Shown here piece after piece: positions 9,072 to 17,576 of a stretch of DNA of 64,000 nt. The translations under genes were made by a program, and so were the position numbers. The stretch covers positions 62,001 to 126,000 of the forward strand of contig WAIB01000003.1 of the NCBI GenBank assembly GCA_009873655.1, given 5' to 3'. The DNA is from Nitrospinota bacterium (lineage in GTDB: Bacteria; Nitrospinota; Nitrospinia; Nitrospinales; VA-1). The notes below the pieces were generated by a model that saw nothing but the letters and a program-made list of their open reading frames with translations, did not search any database and was not told the DNA's origin. Position 1 is the stretch's first letter. Each line of letters opens with the position of its first letter.

Positions 9072-9818
9072 TTATTTAACGTTAAAAGTCACTTCCGTTG
9101 TTATAGGAGGATCATATGGAACATGATTTCCTTTTGCAAATAATGCACGGACAGTATGTTTGCCTGAAGACAGTTTGAGTTCTTTGCAGGTAGAACCATC
9201 CCCCATATGTACGTGGTTTGCGTCCTTGCCAATGGGTTTGCTCAGGTCACGGGGCAGGTCCACATCAATAAGAAGATGGTGATGGCCTTTTCCCTCATTT
9301 ACCCCTTTTTTGGCAGGTTCAACCGTTACCCCTGATGTTTCGAGACAAACTTTGACCGGGCCGGTAACCATTCCTCCTTTCGGGGGGCTTGTAATCGTAA
9401 CATTGGAAAGAACTTCCACGGTCACTTTATCCGTCAAAGCCGGATCGTAGGGCACATGGTTTCCTTTTGCGAATAACGCACGAATGGTGTGTTTTCCAGC
9501 CGCTAAATTCAATTTTTTACACTTCGAACCGTCGCCCATATGCACATGATTGGCATCCTTCCCGATGGGTTTGCTCAAATCGCCGGGAATGTCCACGTCA
9601 ACCAAGAGGTGATGATGTCCTGAGCCTTCATGGACTCCCTTTTTGGCAGGTTCAACCGTTACCCCTGATGTGGCAAGGCAGACTTTTACCGGACCCGAGA
9701 TTTTGGCGCCATCTGCGGGTTCAGTGATGGATACGGAATTGCTGGCAAAAGCCGCAGTGCTTGCAAGGGAATATAACAATACAATAAGAATAATTAGTTT
9801 TGAACGAAGGTTAATCAT
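9072..9818 (-). CDS. Secreted protein with two tandem DUF4399 domains
   Basis: 248 aa with a signal peptide (cleavage near 'STAAFASNS'). The mature part is two near-identical ~105-residue copies, each with 'GVTVEPAKKGV', a 'GHHHLLVDVD/GHHHLLIDVD' segment, 'PIGKDANHVHMGDGS' and 'ALFAKGNHVPYDP'. The His-rich motifs suggest metal binding, but the DUF4399 function is unknown. Each copy also has a Cys pair (KVCL and the KCK/TCK position). GGAG precedes the ATG and a strong terminator follows, so this is probably a single-gene unit. Confidence 0.87.
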   Translation of the reverse strand: MINLRSKLIILIVLLYSLASTAAFASNSVSITEPADGAKISGPVKVCLATSGVTVEPAKKGVHEGSGHHHLLVDVDIPGDLSKPIGKDANHVHMGDGSKCKKLNLAAGKHTIRALFAKGNHVPYDPALTDKVTVEVLSNVTITSPPKGGMVTGPVKVCLETSGVTVEPAKKGVNEGKGHHHLLIDVDLPRDLSKPIGKDANHVHMGDGSTCKELKLSSGKHTVRALFAKGNHVPYDPPITTEVTFNVK

Positions 9819-9988
9819 GTAACTGGGCTCCTAAGGTTTTGTTGTTAGATTAAAAAGGTTTGATGAAAAACAATGAAATTTGTAGATTTACTGCGTATCT
9901 CCTTCACCGGTCTTAGATAAATATTTCCTTTGAAAGTTTCAAAAAAGTAAATCTTTGCCGCCGAAATCCTGAAATGGCCCTATTTCCC

Positions 9989-10017
9989 TTGACATCGAAT
10001 TCAGAGTTACATAACCT
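9989..10017 (+). promoter_or_regulatory. Probable promoter for the Mrp-family gene
   Basis: TTGACA at 9989-9994, a 17-bp spacer, and TAACCT at 10012-10017. The -35 box is consensus and the -10 box is weak. It sits 90 bp upstream of the start codon in the 288-bp gap, which holds no other recognisable feature. Confidence 0.45.
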
Positions 10018-10106
10018 CAGGGTTTAGACCCACTTTATTCCAGGGCGTTCTCCCCCATTTTTTATCTGTTTGTGGGAACCCCTATGATTTTTTTCAGGAG
10101 GATTAG

Positions 10107-11009
10107 ATGGTTGTCACTGGAGAATGTCGGTTACTTCACACATGCGAAATGTGTGAGTTCAATAATGAGACCGATTGTAAAGCCGACAAAAATGAACATA
10201 ACCGCTGGCTTGTCAATAAGAGGATGAATGAAATCAAGCATAAACTTATTATTGGCAGCAATAAAGGTGGCGTTGGTAAAAGTACGGTTACTACCAATTT
10301 AGCAATCGCTCTTCAGGAAAGCGGTTATTCGGTGGGTCTGGCAGATGCTGATTTGCACGGTCCCAATATTCCAAAACTTTTGCAGGCAGAAAATGTCCGT
10401 TTGAAATCGACCGATGAGGGTATCGACCCTTATGAAACCAGTAACGGGCTGAAAGTGGCATCGCTTGGTTTCCTGATTGAAGACCCGAATATGCACATTG
10501 CATGGCGTGATGCGGTAAAATATGATTTCATCATTGAACTTCTGGGAAATATTAACTGGGGCCCGCTGGATTATATTCTTTTTGATTTGCCACCGGGGAC
10601 AGGTAACGAGCAGATAACCATTATCGACTTTATTGGTGAAGTAGATGGTGCGGTCGTGGTAACCACGCCGCAAGACCTGGCTATTCTGGATGCCCGTAAA
10701 ATGATCTCGTTTTCCAGGGACAGTAATGTCCCCATAGTGGGTGTGATTGAAAATATGAGCACAATGACTTGCCCGCATTGTGAAAAAGAAATTGACGTGT
10801 TTAAAAAAGGGGGAGGAAAGAATCTGGCCGAAGAGCTTGTCCTTCCTTACCTGGGAAGTATCCCGCTTGATGGTGATATCGTTGCGAACTCTGACAGTGG
10901 GCAGCCGGTTGTGCTTTCCCGTCCAGATTCTTCTGCGGCAAAGGCATTTATGAAACTTGCGGAAAATTGCCATAAATTTCTAAATCCGGAAGAAACCTTT
11001 AAAAAATAA
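10107..11009 (+). CDS. Mrp/NBP35-family P-loop ATPase (Fe-S carrier)
   Basis: A deviant-Walker-A ATPase of the ApbC/Mrp/NBP35 group, which assembles or carries Fe-S clusters in the cytoplasm. It shows 'GSNKGGVGKSTVTTNLA' around residues 51-67, 'LADADLHGPNIP' and 'FDLPPGTGNEQ'. The C-terminal metal motif 'CPHCEKEI' is present. The first ~20 residues carry four Cys ('CRLLHTCEMCEFNNETDC'), an NBP35-like extension that could bind a second cluster. The ATG has a strong 'CAGGAGG' upstream. This fits a genome with many Fe-S respiratory proteins. Confidence 0.9.
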   Translation: MVVTGECRLLHTCEMCEFNNETDCKADKNEHNRWLVNKRMNEIKHKLIIGSNKGGVGKSTVTTNLAIALQESGYSVGLADADLHGPNIPKLLQAENVRLKSTDEGIDPYETSNGLKVASLGFLIEDPNMHIAWRDAVKYDFIIELLGNINWGPLDYILFDLPPGTGNEQITIIDFIGEVDGAVVVTTPQDLAILDARKMISFSRDSNVPIVGVIENMSTMTCPHCEKEIDVFKKGGGKNLAEELVLPYLGSIPLDGDIVANSDSGQPVVLSRPDSSAAKAFMKLAENCHKFLNPEETFKK

Positions 11010-11242
11010 ATTTTTGAGTTTGGCTCTTCAGATTTAAATCTGGGTCGTTGTCAGGCCTCAATCATAGATTTGCCTGCTCGTCTTAAATCGTCGGGGTTTT
11101 TCAGGATTGAAAGTAGGGATTGCGTTTGGAGTGTTGATTGGGGATAATAATGGTTATAGGTAGAAAATGATTTACAACTCAGGCTGTTTTCAAAAGGCTT
11201 TTCCTCGAAATTGAGCTTCTCTTCTTTTTTATAAGGTCGGAC

Positions 11243-12313
11243 GTGTCAAAAAATTCCAAAATCAACAAAACAGGTCTGGCAGTTCTTTTTTATTTTCTTT
11301 TTTCATTTCCAGGGTGGGTATCCGCCGATCCCCCACCCATCTCTTATTATTCAAATAACCCCATCGTCGCAGAAGTTGATGGTGAGCCTATTTATCTGGA
11401 CGATTTAAAACACATTCGAATACAAGAAGCATTGGTTCAACTTCATCAAATGCAAACCCGCGCATTGAAAGAAAGGCTGCTGGAAGAACTTGCGAAAAAA
11501 CATCCGGAGCTTTCAGTGAAAAAGAAGCTGAAAATTTCGGATGTTGAAATAAAAAAGTTTTATGACGGCACTCCGGGAATTAAAGAGCTTGGTAATTTAA
11601 ACCAGATGCGAGGCGAAATTAAAGACTACCTGCAAAACAGTTACCGGAATACTTCTATTGAGCAAAATTACCAATACGCGGTGGAACAGGGCTGGGCAAA
11701 GGTTTATCTCACCCCGCCGAATGATTTTCATCTGGTAGCGGGAATTGGAACGGCAATGCTATGGTCTGCTGAAAATAAAACCGCCCGTGTATTTGTTCTG
11801 GAATACTCAGACTTTCAATGCCCTTTTTGTAAAAGAGTCCAAAAGACGTTACAAAAGATCAGAAAAATATATCCCCACGCGGTTCAATTCGGTTATCGCC
11901 ATTTCCCTTTGCCCTTTCATGAAGAGGCTAAAAGTTTGTCTCAAGCCGTTGAATGTGCCAGAGACCAGAATAAATTCTGGGAACTTCAGAGTTGGTTTTA
12001 TGAAAATTTGAGTCAGGCCTCAACCAAAGATAAAGTTCTGGAAGCAGCACGTATCTCAGGTATAAAAGATATGGATGAATTTAAATCCTGCTGGCAAAAC
12101 GGTAAATATGAAAAAAGAGTGGAGAAGGATATCCGCGATGGTGTGAAAATTGGTATCCAGGGCACTCCTACTTTCCTGGTGGGTTCCTATGACCATGAAT
12201 CGGGAATGGTTTCAGGAGAAATGTTTTCCGGGGCCGTTTCCGAAGAAAAGTTTGTCAAGACGATTGAAAAATACCTCGCATTAACAGGAACCGAAGCCAA
12301 ACTTAATCCATAG
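11243..12313 (+). CDS. Exported DsbA-like thioredoxin-fold protein with SurA-like N-terminus
   Basis: 356 aa with a signal peptide ending near 'GWVSA'. Residues ~40-170 are helical and begin 'PIVAEVDGEPIYLDDL', a pattern found at the start of SurA/parvulin chaperones, but no PPIase domain follows. The C-terminal part is a DsbA-like thioredoxin fold with the redox motif 'CPFC' ('YSDFQCPFCKRV') and cis-Pro segment 'QGTPTFLVG'. It probably acts in periplasmic disulphide or folding chemistry. The start is GTG, 10 bases after AAGG. A DsbD-N-like gene follows after 22 bp. Confidence 0.85.
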   Translation: MSKNSKINKTGLAVLFYFLFSFPGWVSADPPPISYYSNNPIVAEVDGEPIYLDDLKHIRIQEALVQLHQMQTRALKERLLEELAKKHPELSVKKKLKISDVEIKKFYDGTPGIKELGNLNQMRGEIKDYLQNSYRNTSIEQNYQYAVEQGWAKVYLTPPNDFHLVAGIGTAMLWSAENKTARVFVLEYSDFQCPFCKRVQKTLQKIRKIYPHAVQFGYRHFPLPFHEEAKSLSQAVECARDQNKFWELQSWFYENLSQASTKDKVLEAARISGIKDMDEFKSCWQNGKYEKRVEKDIRDGVKIGIQGTPTFLVGSYDHESGMVSGEMFSGAVSEEKFVKTIEKYLALTGTEAKLNP

Positions 12314-12335
12314 TATTCCTGCCATTTCTTTTGAT

Positions 12336-12851
12336 ATGAAGAGGGTTTTAATAATTCTGTTCGTTTTTATTCTGCTCCCCTCTTCTTTATTTGCAAAATC
12401 CCCTTTTGACAGCAGGCAAGATCCATTTCCCCCCTCGATAAAAGTTTCCGTTCTGCCGAGTAAGCCGGTGGTTTTTCCGGGCCAGGAATTCAAATTTTAT
12501 GTTTCTGTGATAGTTGAAGAAGGGTGGCATATTTATTCACTTTCTCCTTTTCCTGGAAATGAACTTCTGCAAACAAAAATTGTCCTGGATGAACATGTTT
12601 TCAAAGAGCAGGATGTTTGGAAAGAACCCAACCCTGTCCTGATCCGGGATGGGGCCATTGGAAAAATGGTCAAAGGGCACAGGGGCAATGTAGAGTTTTC
12701 ACGGACCTATCTGGTGCCTTTTGGATTGGCCGGCAACAAGTATCCCCTTATCGGGAAATTAGTGGTCCGTGCATGCGATAACCAGGTTTGCAGCCTCCCT
12801 CAAAAATTTCCTTTTCACTCAGTCATTCAGGTGGAAAAAAGTAAGCGGTAA
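12336..12851 (+). CDS. Stand-alone DsbD N-terminal-like domain protein
   Basis: 171 aa with a signal peptide ('ILFVFILLPSSLFAKS'). The mature part matches the immunoglobulin-like N-terminal domain of DsbD: 'GQEFKFYVSVIVEEGWHIYS' and the Cys pair in 'ACDNQVCSLPQKFPF', the position of the DsbD-alpha redox cysteines. The membrane and thioredoxin parts of DsbD are missing, so an electron donor must be encoded elsewhere. It lies 22 bp after the DsbA-like gene, which suggests a redox pair. Confidence 0.78.
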   Translation: MKRVLIILFVFILLPSSLFAKSPFDSRQDPFPPSIKVSVLPSKPVVFPGQEFKFYVSVIVEEGWHIYSLSPFPGNELLQTKIVLDEHVFKEQDVWKEPNPVLIRDGAIGKMVKGHRGNVEFSRTYLVPFGLAGNKYPLIGKLVVRACDNQVCSLPQKFPFHSVIQVEKSKR

Positions 12852-13142
12852 AACCCTCCTTTGAAAATTTTCATGGTTTAGAAAGAAGTTTGCAGTATAG
12901 TTGTATTTCCCTTTAAACATATATTTTAGCAGCAAGGAATCGCAATCCGCTTGAAGGTATTATTTCAGGGTATTTCCAGGTAGCGACAGAGGGAATGCCA
13001 GGGAAAAACCAGCGGATATATTGAGGCTGGCGTGGTTATTAAATATGATGTTTTGGGGGAGGTGATCCTGGAAAAGGTCTTTTGAATGGCAAAGATATTT
13101 TTTAGGAAAGTGAATTGGATAGGGAGATAGATTAAGGTGCGA

Positions 13143-13256
13143 ATGGCAAAGGGATATCTAGAAGATAATATGGGAGCGGTAAAAAAAGCGGAGAGGGAAT
13201 ATTATAAGTTGAGCGATCAGCGAGAAAAGATTTTTAAGAATTTGAGAGGGGAATAA
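13143..13256 (+). CDS. Possible 37-aa charged small protein in an otherwise empty 613-bp gap
   Basis: ATG at 13143 with AAGG about five bases upstream, reading MAKGYLEDNMGAVKKAEREY and ending NLRGE before TAA at 13254. It is highly charged and predicted to be helical. It is too short for the ORF track and has no recognised family. The rest of 12852-13464 shows no gene; upstream of this ORF are only short interrupted frames that could be decayed coding sequence. Uncertain. Confidence 0.3.
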   Translation: MAKGYLEDNMGAVKKAEREYYKLSDQREKIFKNLRGE

Positions 13257-13464
13257 GCCCATTTAACAGAAAAAGGTCTTCCTGTCTGGTTTGTTTTAAA
13301 TTCCTGCCTGCCTGTTTTCTTATATTATAATGCTGTTTTAAGGGGGCAAAAATCTATGGAACTCTTTATTTTGCCCCGATGGTTTTCTGTATATCTGTTT
13401 TTTTGTTTTTTGGGAACGGATTTGGAAATCTAAATGTAAACTTTTATTTATTATTGGTGCTGCC

Positions 13465-16083
13465 TTGCAGGTCATTACAACACATTTGAATGCGGATTTT
13501 GATTGTGTAGCCTCAATGATGGCGGCTAAAAAATTATATCCGGATGCTTTTTTGGTCCTTCCAGGGAGCTCTGAAAAGCAGGTGGAAAAATTTTTAAAGG
13601 AGGAAAATTTTCCTCTGGAATTTCATCGTTTAAAAGACATCTCCCTGGAGGAAATAACGTTACTGGTTATGGTGGACACCCATGATCCCAAGCGGATCGG
13701 AATTTTGTCATCATTGGTCGGAAACCCAAATGTGGAAGTGCATGTTTATGACCACCATGAAAACCCTGTATTGGAATGTGGTGTTAAAAAAATGGTCGTA
13801 GAAAACAGAGGTGCGTGTACCACTATCTTGTCAGAAATACTCAGCGAAAGAAATATTCCTCTGGCTCCCGAGGAATGTACATTAATGGAGTTGGGAATCT
13901 ACCAGGATACTCATTCCCTCACTTCTTCTTCTACCACCCCCGAAGACTTTTTGGCAGCAGGAAGTTTGTTGAGAAAGGGTGCCGATCTGGACCTGGTGTC
14001 CCGGTACATGTCCCAGGACCTGAATGAAGAACAGTTAAATGTTTTCAACGAGCTTGTGGCAAACCTTGATAATAAAATGGTAAACGAAGTTGAGTTTGCC
14101 GTAGCAACGGCATCGGTGGAAAACTATGTCAACGACCTGGCCTATGTTGTAAGTCGAATATTGGAATTGGAAAACCTGAATGCTTTATTTGTAGTGGTGC
14201 GAATGGATAAAAGAATTTACATGATAGCCCGAAGCCGTGGCAGGGAGGTAAATGTTTCCCAGGTAGCCCGGATGTTTGGTGGGGGAGGTCATGGCAATGC
14301 CGCTTCAGCTACCATCAAAGATATGACGTTGGCGCAGGCTGTAGAAAAGCTGCTTGATATTCTTACGAAAACGATACAGCCGGCAAACAAGATAAAAGAT
14401 GTAATGCATTTTCCAGTGGTTTCAGTTTCGATAGAAGATTCCATCCGGGCAGCAGAGTCCGTTCTTACTCTCTATAACCTGAATACGTTGCCTGTTTTAT
14501 CAAATGAAGAACCGGTGGGATTGATTACGCGGCAGATTGTTGAAAAAGCAATCCATCATAAAATGGAAAGGGATTGTGTTGAGGAATTCATGATTCGCAG
14601 ATTTTCTGTCACAGAACCCGATGAAAATTTTAATACGATAGTTCCGATTGTAATCGAAGAGAAACAGAAGCTGATTCCCGTGGTTAATTCTGAAAATAAA
14701 CTGGTAGGAGTGGTAAGTCGTGGAGATATTTTGCGGGAAATGCAATCCATTAAAAGTAAAATCGCAAGCCAAGAGCTCGGGGGAAGCGGTGTTCAAAAAA
14801 ATGTTAAAAGTTTGCTCAAGGAAAGGTTGGAAAAAGACCTGTTGCTCACCCTCGAAAGAATTTCGCAGGTCGCGAACCAGGCAGAAGTCGCAGTCTTTGC
14901 TGTGGGCGGATTTATTCGGGATTTGTTATTAAATATCCCGAATAAAGATATAGATATCGTCGTTGAGGGCGATGGAATTTTATTTGCTAATCGTCTGGCA
15001 GAGGAATTTAATGCAAGAGTGCAATCTCATGAAAAATTTGGAACCTCAGTGGTTATTTTCCCGGATGGAAACAGAATCGATGTGGCCACAGCACGACTCG
15101 AATATTATGAGCACCCTGCCGCTTTACCTACTGTAGAAAAAAGTTCGATAAAGTCAGATTTGTATAGAAGGGATTTCACAATAAACAGCATTGCCGTGAA
15201 ACTCAACGGGGAAGGCGCGTTTTGTCTGATTGATTTTTTTAACGGTGAAAGAGATTTAAAAAATAAAGAAATTCATGTTTTGCATAATTTGAGCTTTATT
15301 GAAGATCCCTGCAGATTGTTCAGGTCCATCAGGTTTGAGCAGCGGTTCGGATTCAGGATTGGCAAGCAGACTGAAGATTTCATGAAGGTGGCCATCAGGA
15401 AAAGACTGGTCGACTCGTTGAGTGGAACGCGTCTTTTAAATGAAATAGTACTTATTCTTAAGGAGAAAAATCCCTTAAGCTGTGTATTAAGGATGAAAGA
15501 GCTTGGACTGCTTCAATCCATATCTGCGAAATTGGTTTTGGATTCAATAGATTTCCAGGCTCTGGAAAAAATTGAGACCGTATTGTCGTGGGCGGAAATG
15601 GTAACTCTTCCTGAAAAACCGGATAAATGGTATGTGTATCTTCTCGCGATTTTCTATTCTCTGGAAGAAGAACCATTTGTGGAAACAATTGAAAGGCTCC
15701 AAATGCAGGCCCGATTAAAAAAATCCATGGTGCGGGATAGATTTGCCTGCAAGGAAGGGCTGGAATTGCTTAAAATGGATAAAGACTGGAAGCCGGAAAC
15801 CATATATAATCTGTTTTCCAAATTTTCTGTTGAAGCCATCATGTATTTTCTTGCGGTTGCGTCAACGGACCGGGCGAACCGGTATGCCAACATGTATTTC
15901 ACACAATATCATGGTCAGGCAGAACTATCGCTGACGGGAGACGATCTGGTGGAAATGGGAATGAAACCCGGACCTGTATTTCAATCTGTATTCAAGGGAC
16001 TTAGGGAAGCTCATGTGAGAGGGGCGATTCAAACACGGGAGGAAGAAGAAGCCTGGGTACGAAAAGAGTTTCTTGAGCAGTAG
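13465..16083 (+). CDS. DHH-CBS-tRNA nucleotidyltransferase (CCA/A-adding enzyme) fusion
   Basis: 872 aa, about twice a normal CCA enzyme. The N-terminal part is a DHH/DHHA1 phosphoesterase ('HLNADFDC', 'MVDTHDPKR', 'YDHHENP', 'GGGGHGNAASAT'). Two CBS repeats follow at about residues 310-430. The C-terminal part is a class II nucleotidyltransferase with 'VGGFIRDLLLNIPNKDIDIV', 'RRDFTINSIAV' and 'EDPCRLFRSIRF'. It probably repairs or matures tRNA 3' ends; fused enzymes of this layout are known in Aquificales and deltaproteobacteria, where CC- and A-adding can be split. The start is a TTG at 13465 with no ATG alternative near the DHH domain. Confidence 0.9.
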   Translation: MQVITTHLNADFDCVASMMAAKKLYPDAFLVLPGSSEKQVEKFLKEENFPLEFHRLKDISLEEITLLVMVDTHDPKRIGILSSLVGNPNVEVHVYDHHENPVLECGVKKMVVENRGACTTILSEILSERNIPLAPEECTLMELGIYQDTHSLTSSSTTPEDFLAAGSLLRKGADLDLVSRYMSQDLNEEQLNVFNELVANLDNKMVNEVEFAVATASVENYVNDLAYVVSRILELENLNALFVVVRMDKRIYMIARSRGREVNVSQVARMFGGGGHGNAASATIKDMTLAQAVEKLLDILTKTIQPANKIKDVMHFPVVSVSIEDSIRAAESVLTLYNLNTLPVLSNEEPVGLITRQIVEKAIHHKMERDCVEEFMIRRFSVTEPDENFNTIVPIVIEEKQKLIPVVNSENKLVGVVSRGDILREMQSIKSKIASQELGGSGVQKNVKSLLKERLEKDLLLTLERISQVANQAEVAVFAVGGFIRDLLLNIPNKDIDIVVEGDGILFANRLAEEFNARVQSHEKFGTSVVIFPDGNRIDVATARLEYYEHPAALPTVEKSSIKSDLYRRDFTINSIAVKLNGEGAFCLIDFFNGERDLKNKEIHVLHNLSFIEDPCRLFRSIRFEQRFGFRIGKQTEDFMKVAIRKRLVDSLSGTRLLNEIVLILKEKNPLSCVLRMKELGLLQSISAKLVLDSIDFQALEKIETVLSWAEMVTLPEKPDKWYVYLLAIFYSLEEEPFVETIERLQMQARLKKSMVRDRFACKEGLELLKMDKDWKPETIYNLFSKFSVEAIMYFLAVASTDRANRYANMYFTQYHGQAELSLTGDDLVEMGMKPGPVFQSVFKGLREAHVRGAIQTREEEEAWVRKEFLEQ

Positions 16084-16140
16084 AAAAGATTTGTGTTATA
16101 CCATTTGTTCTAACCTTTAAATTTGAAACGGTAAACTGTT

Positions 16141-16725
16141 GTGGCAAGTGTTGAATACCTGATAAAGCAATTTTTGACCCCTGATAAAAAAAATCTGGAT
16201 TTAAGCAATCAAAATATCGGGGATAAGGGTGCGATAACCCTCTCAAAGTCAAAAAACATAAAACGTTTAAGAAAACTCATGCTTCCTAATAATAATATTA
16301 GCGATGAGGGGATTATTGCCATAGCAAATTCAGAAAACTTCAAGAATCTAACGGATCTGGATATATACGGAAACGTTATCAGTGATGATGGTGTAAAAGC
16401 GATAGCGGAATCTCCCCATATGTCCAACTTGAAGAAGCTGAGCCTTTATGGAAACCTGGTTGAAGATGAGGGTGCCATTGCGATTGCGGAATCCAGGGTT
16501 CTTTCAAAACTGAAACATCTTTTCATTACTTCCAACCGTATTCGCCGGGATGGAATTGAAGCATTGAAAAATGCAAAAAGCAGAACCCGCCTGTGCCATC
16601 TCCATGTTGACGATTTAAAAGATTTTTACTACGAAGAAGAGCAGGATTACGAAGATGCAGACTTGATAAACAGCTGGGAAGAGTTGAAAGCACGAAGTGC
16701 AAAAAATGATAATTCCGAGGAATGA
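16141..16725 (+). CDS. Leucine-rich-repeat protein, no signal peptide
   Basis: 194 aa made of about five RI-type LRR units ('LDLSNQNIGDKGAITLSKS', 'LMLPNNNISDEGIIAIANS', 'LSLYGNLVEDEGAIAIAES'), then an acidic tail ('YYEEEQDYEDADLINSWEEL'). With a GTG start and no signal peptide it is probably cytoplasmic. Its stop region overlaps the start of the next LRR gene, which has a signal peptide, so the two are translated together but sent to different compartments. Binding partner unknown. Confidence 0.82.
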   Translation: MASVEYLIKQFLTPDKKNLDLSNQNIGDKGAITLSKSKNIKRLRKLMLPNNNISDEGIIAIANSENFKNLTDLDIYGNVISDDGVKAIAESPHMSNLKKLSLYGNLVEDEGAIAIAESRVLSKLKHLFITSNRIRRDGIEALKNAKSRTRLCHLHVDDLKDFYYEEEQDYEDADLINSWEELKARSAKNDNSEE

Positions 16726-17291
16726 TTTGGATGAAAACAGGATCCCGATGGTTTATCGCTTTCGCATTTCTTGCAGGCTTTTTCTTTGGTTCAATTGCCT
16801 CGGCACAGATTGATTCTGCAAAGCCTGACTATGAAACCCTGTTCAAAGATAACCTTCGAAGGGGTACCCTGAATCTTTCAGGAAAAAAAATCGGCGATAA
16901 AGGCCTTCAAGTTTTACTTAAGCAGGAATTTGTGGGTGGCCTGAAAAAAATTGATTTGCGTTACAACGAAATAAGTCCTGCCGGAGCCAGGTTATTAGCA
17001 AATGCAGAACCTTTTAAAAAGCTTAAAACCCTGATTTTGAAACATAATTTTCTTTCTGACGAGGGTGCCGTTGCACTTGCGGGTTCCAGAAGTTTTACCC
17101 AGTTGAAAGATTTGCAATTAGGGTGGAATGAGATCAGGGATGCCGGGGCACTGGCTTTTGCGGAATCTAAAAATTTCCCCAATCTTAAAAAACTTGATTT
17201 AAGAGGGAACTTTTTGGCGGGTAAAACAAAAGACGTTCTCAGGACTTCCTTGGCCCATTTAAAGTCTCTTCGAATATTTCAATCCGAGTGA
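16722..17291 (+). CDS. Exported leucine-rich-repeat protein
   Basis: 189 aa. The N-terminus is a signal peptide ('FIAFAFLAGFFFGSIASAQ'), followed by LRR units 'LNLSGKKIGDKGLQVLLKQ', 'LILKHNFLSDEGAVALAGS' and 'LQLGWNEIRDAGALAFAES'. The ATG at 16722 overlaps the previous gene (ATGA), but GAGGA directly abuts it; the ATG at 16731 has better spacing and may be the true start. It is related to the truncated LRR protein at the left edge. Confidence 0.82.
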   Translation: MIWMKTGSRWFIAFAFLAGFFFGSIASAQIDSAKPDYETLFKDNLRRGTLNLSGKKIGDKGLQVLLKQEFVGGLKKIDLRYNEISPAGARLLANAEPFKKLKTLILKHNFLSDEGAVALAGSRSFTQLKDLQLGWNEIRDAGALAFAESKNFPNLKKLDLRGNFLAGKTKDVLRTSLAHLKSLRIFQSE

Positions 17292-17308
17292 TTTCAGTGA
17301 AACTGGTT

Positions 17309-17551
17309 TTATACTTTTATAATTCCTGAATCTTCGTCATAAAAAAACGTGTCCCCATCCGGGCCCCGGTAAGAAATTTCTTTTACTTCCCAAATTTGTT
17401 TCGCCTTTACATCAGCTTCGGCAGCGTGAAATCTTCCGTTTTCCTCGCGCTGTAAAAGTAAAAATTTATTATTATTATTGGATACGATCTCCCAAAGAAA
17501 GAAATCACTTTGGACGGTTCCTTTTTCGTAGTCAATGTTAATGATGTTCAT
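17309..17551 (-). CDS. Small hypothetical protein, 80 aa
   Basis: Begins MNIINIDYEKGTVQSDFFLW and ends 'DTFFYDEDSGIIKV'. It is acidic and soluble, with no signal peptide, Cys or recognised motif. A good AGGAAAGA sequence directly precedes the ATG, and the gene sits 25 bp upstream of the S41 protease in the same direction, which supports it being real. Function unknown. Confidence 0.65.
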   Translation of the reverse strand: MNIINIDYEKGTVQSDFFLWEIVSNNNNKFLLLQREENGRFHAAEADVKAKQIWEVKEISYRGPDGDTFFYDEDSGIIKV

Positions 17552-17576
17552 TCTTTCCTGCCTGTTTGTTTTTTAG

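Noticed and set aside
10299-10973. 224-aa minus-strand ORF over the Mrp ATPase gene
   Set aside because: Antisense to a conserved P-loop ATPase; no recognisable domain.
12950-13080. Short interrupted frame resembling a decayed gene
   Set aside because: Open for only about 30 codons after a stop with no start codon; cannot be assigned to any family.
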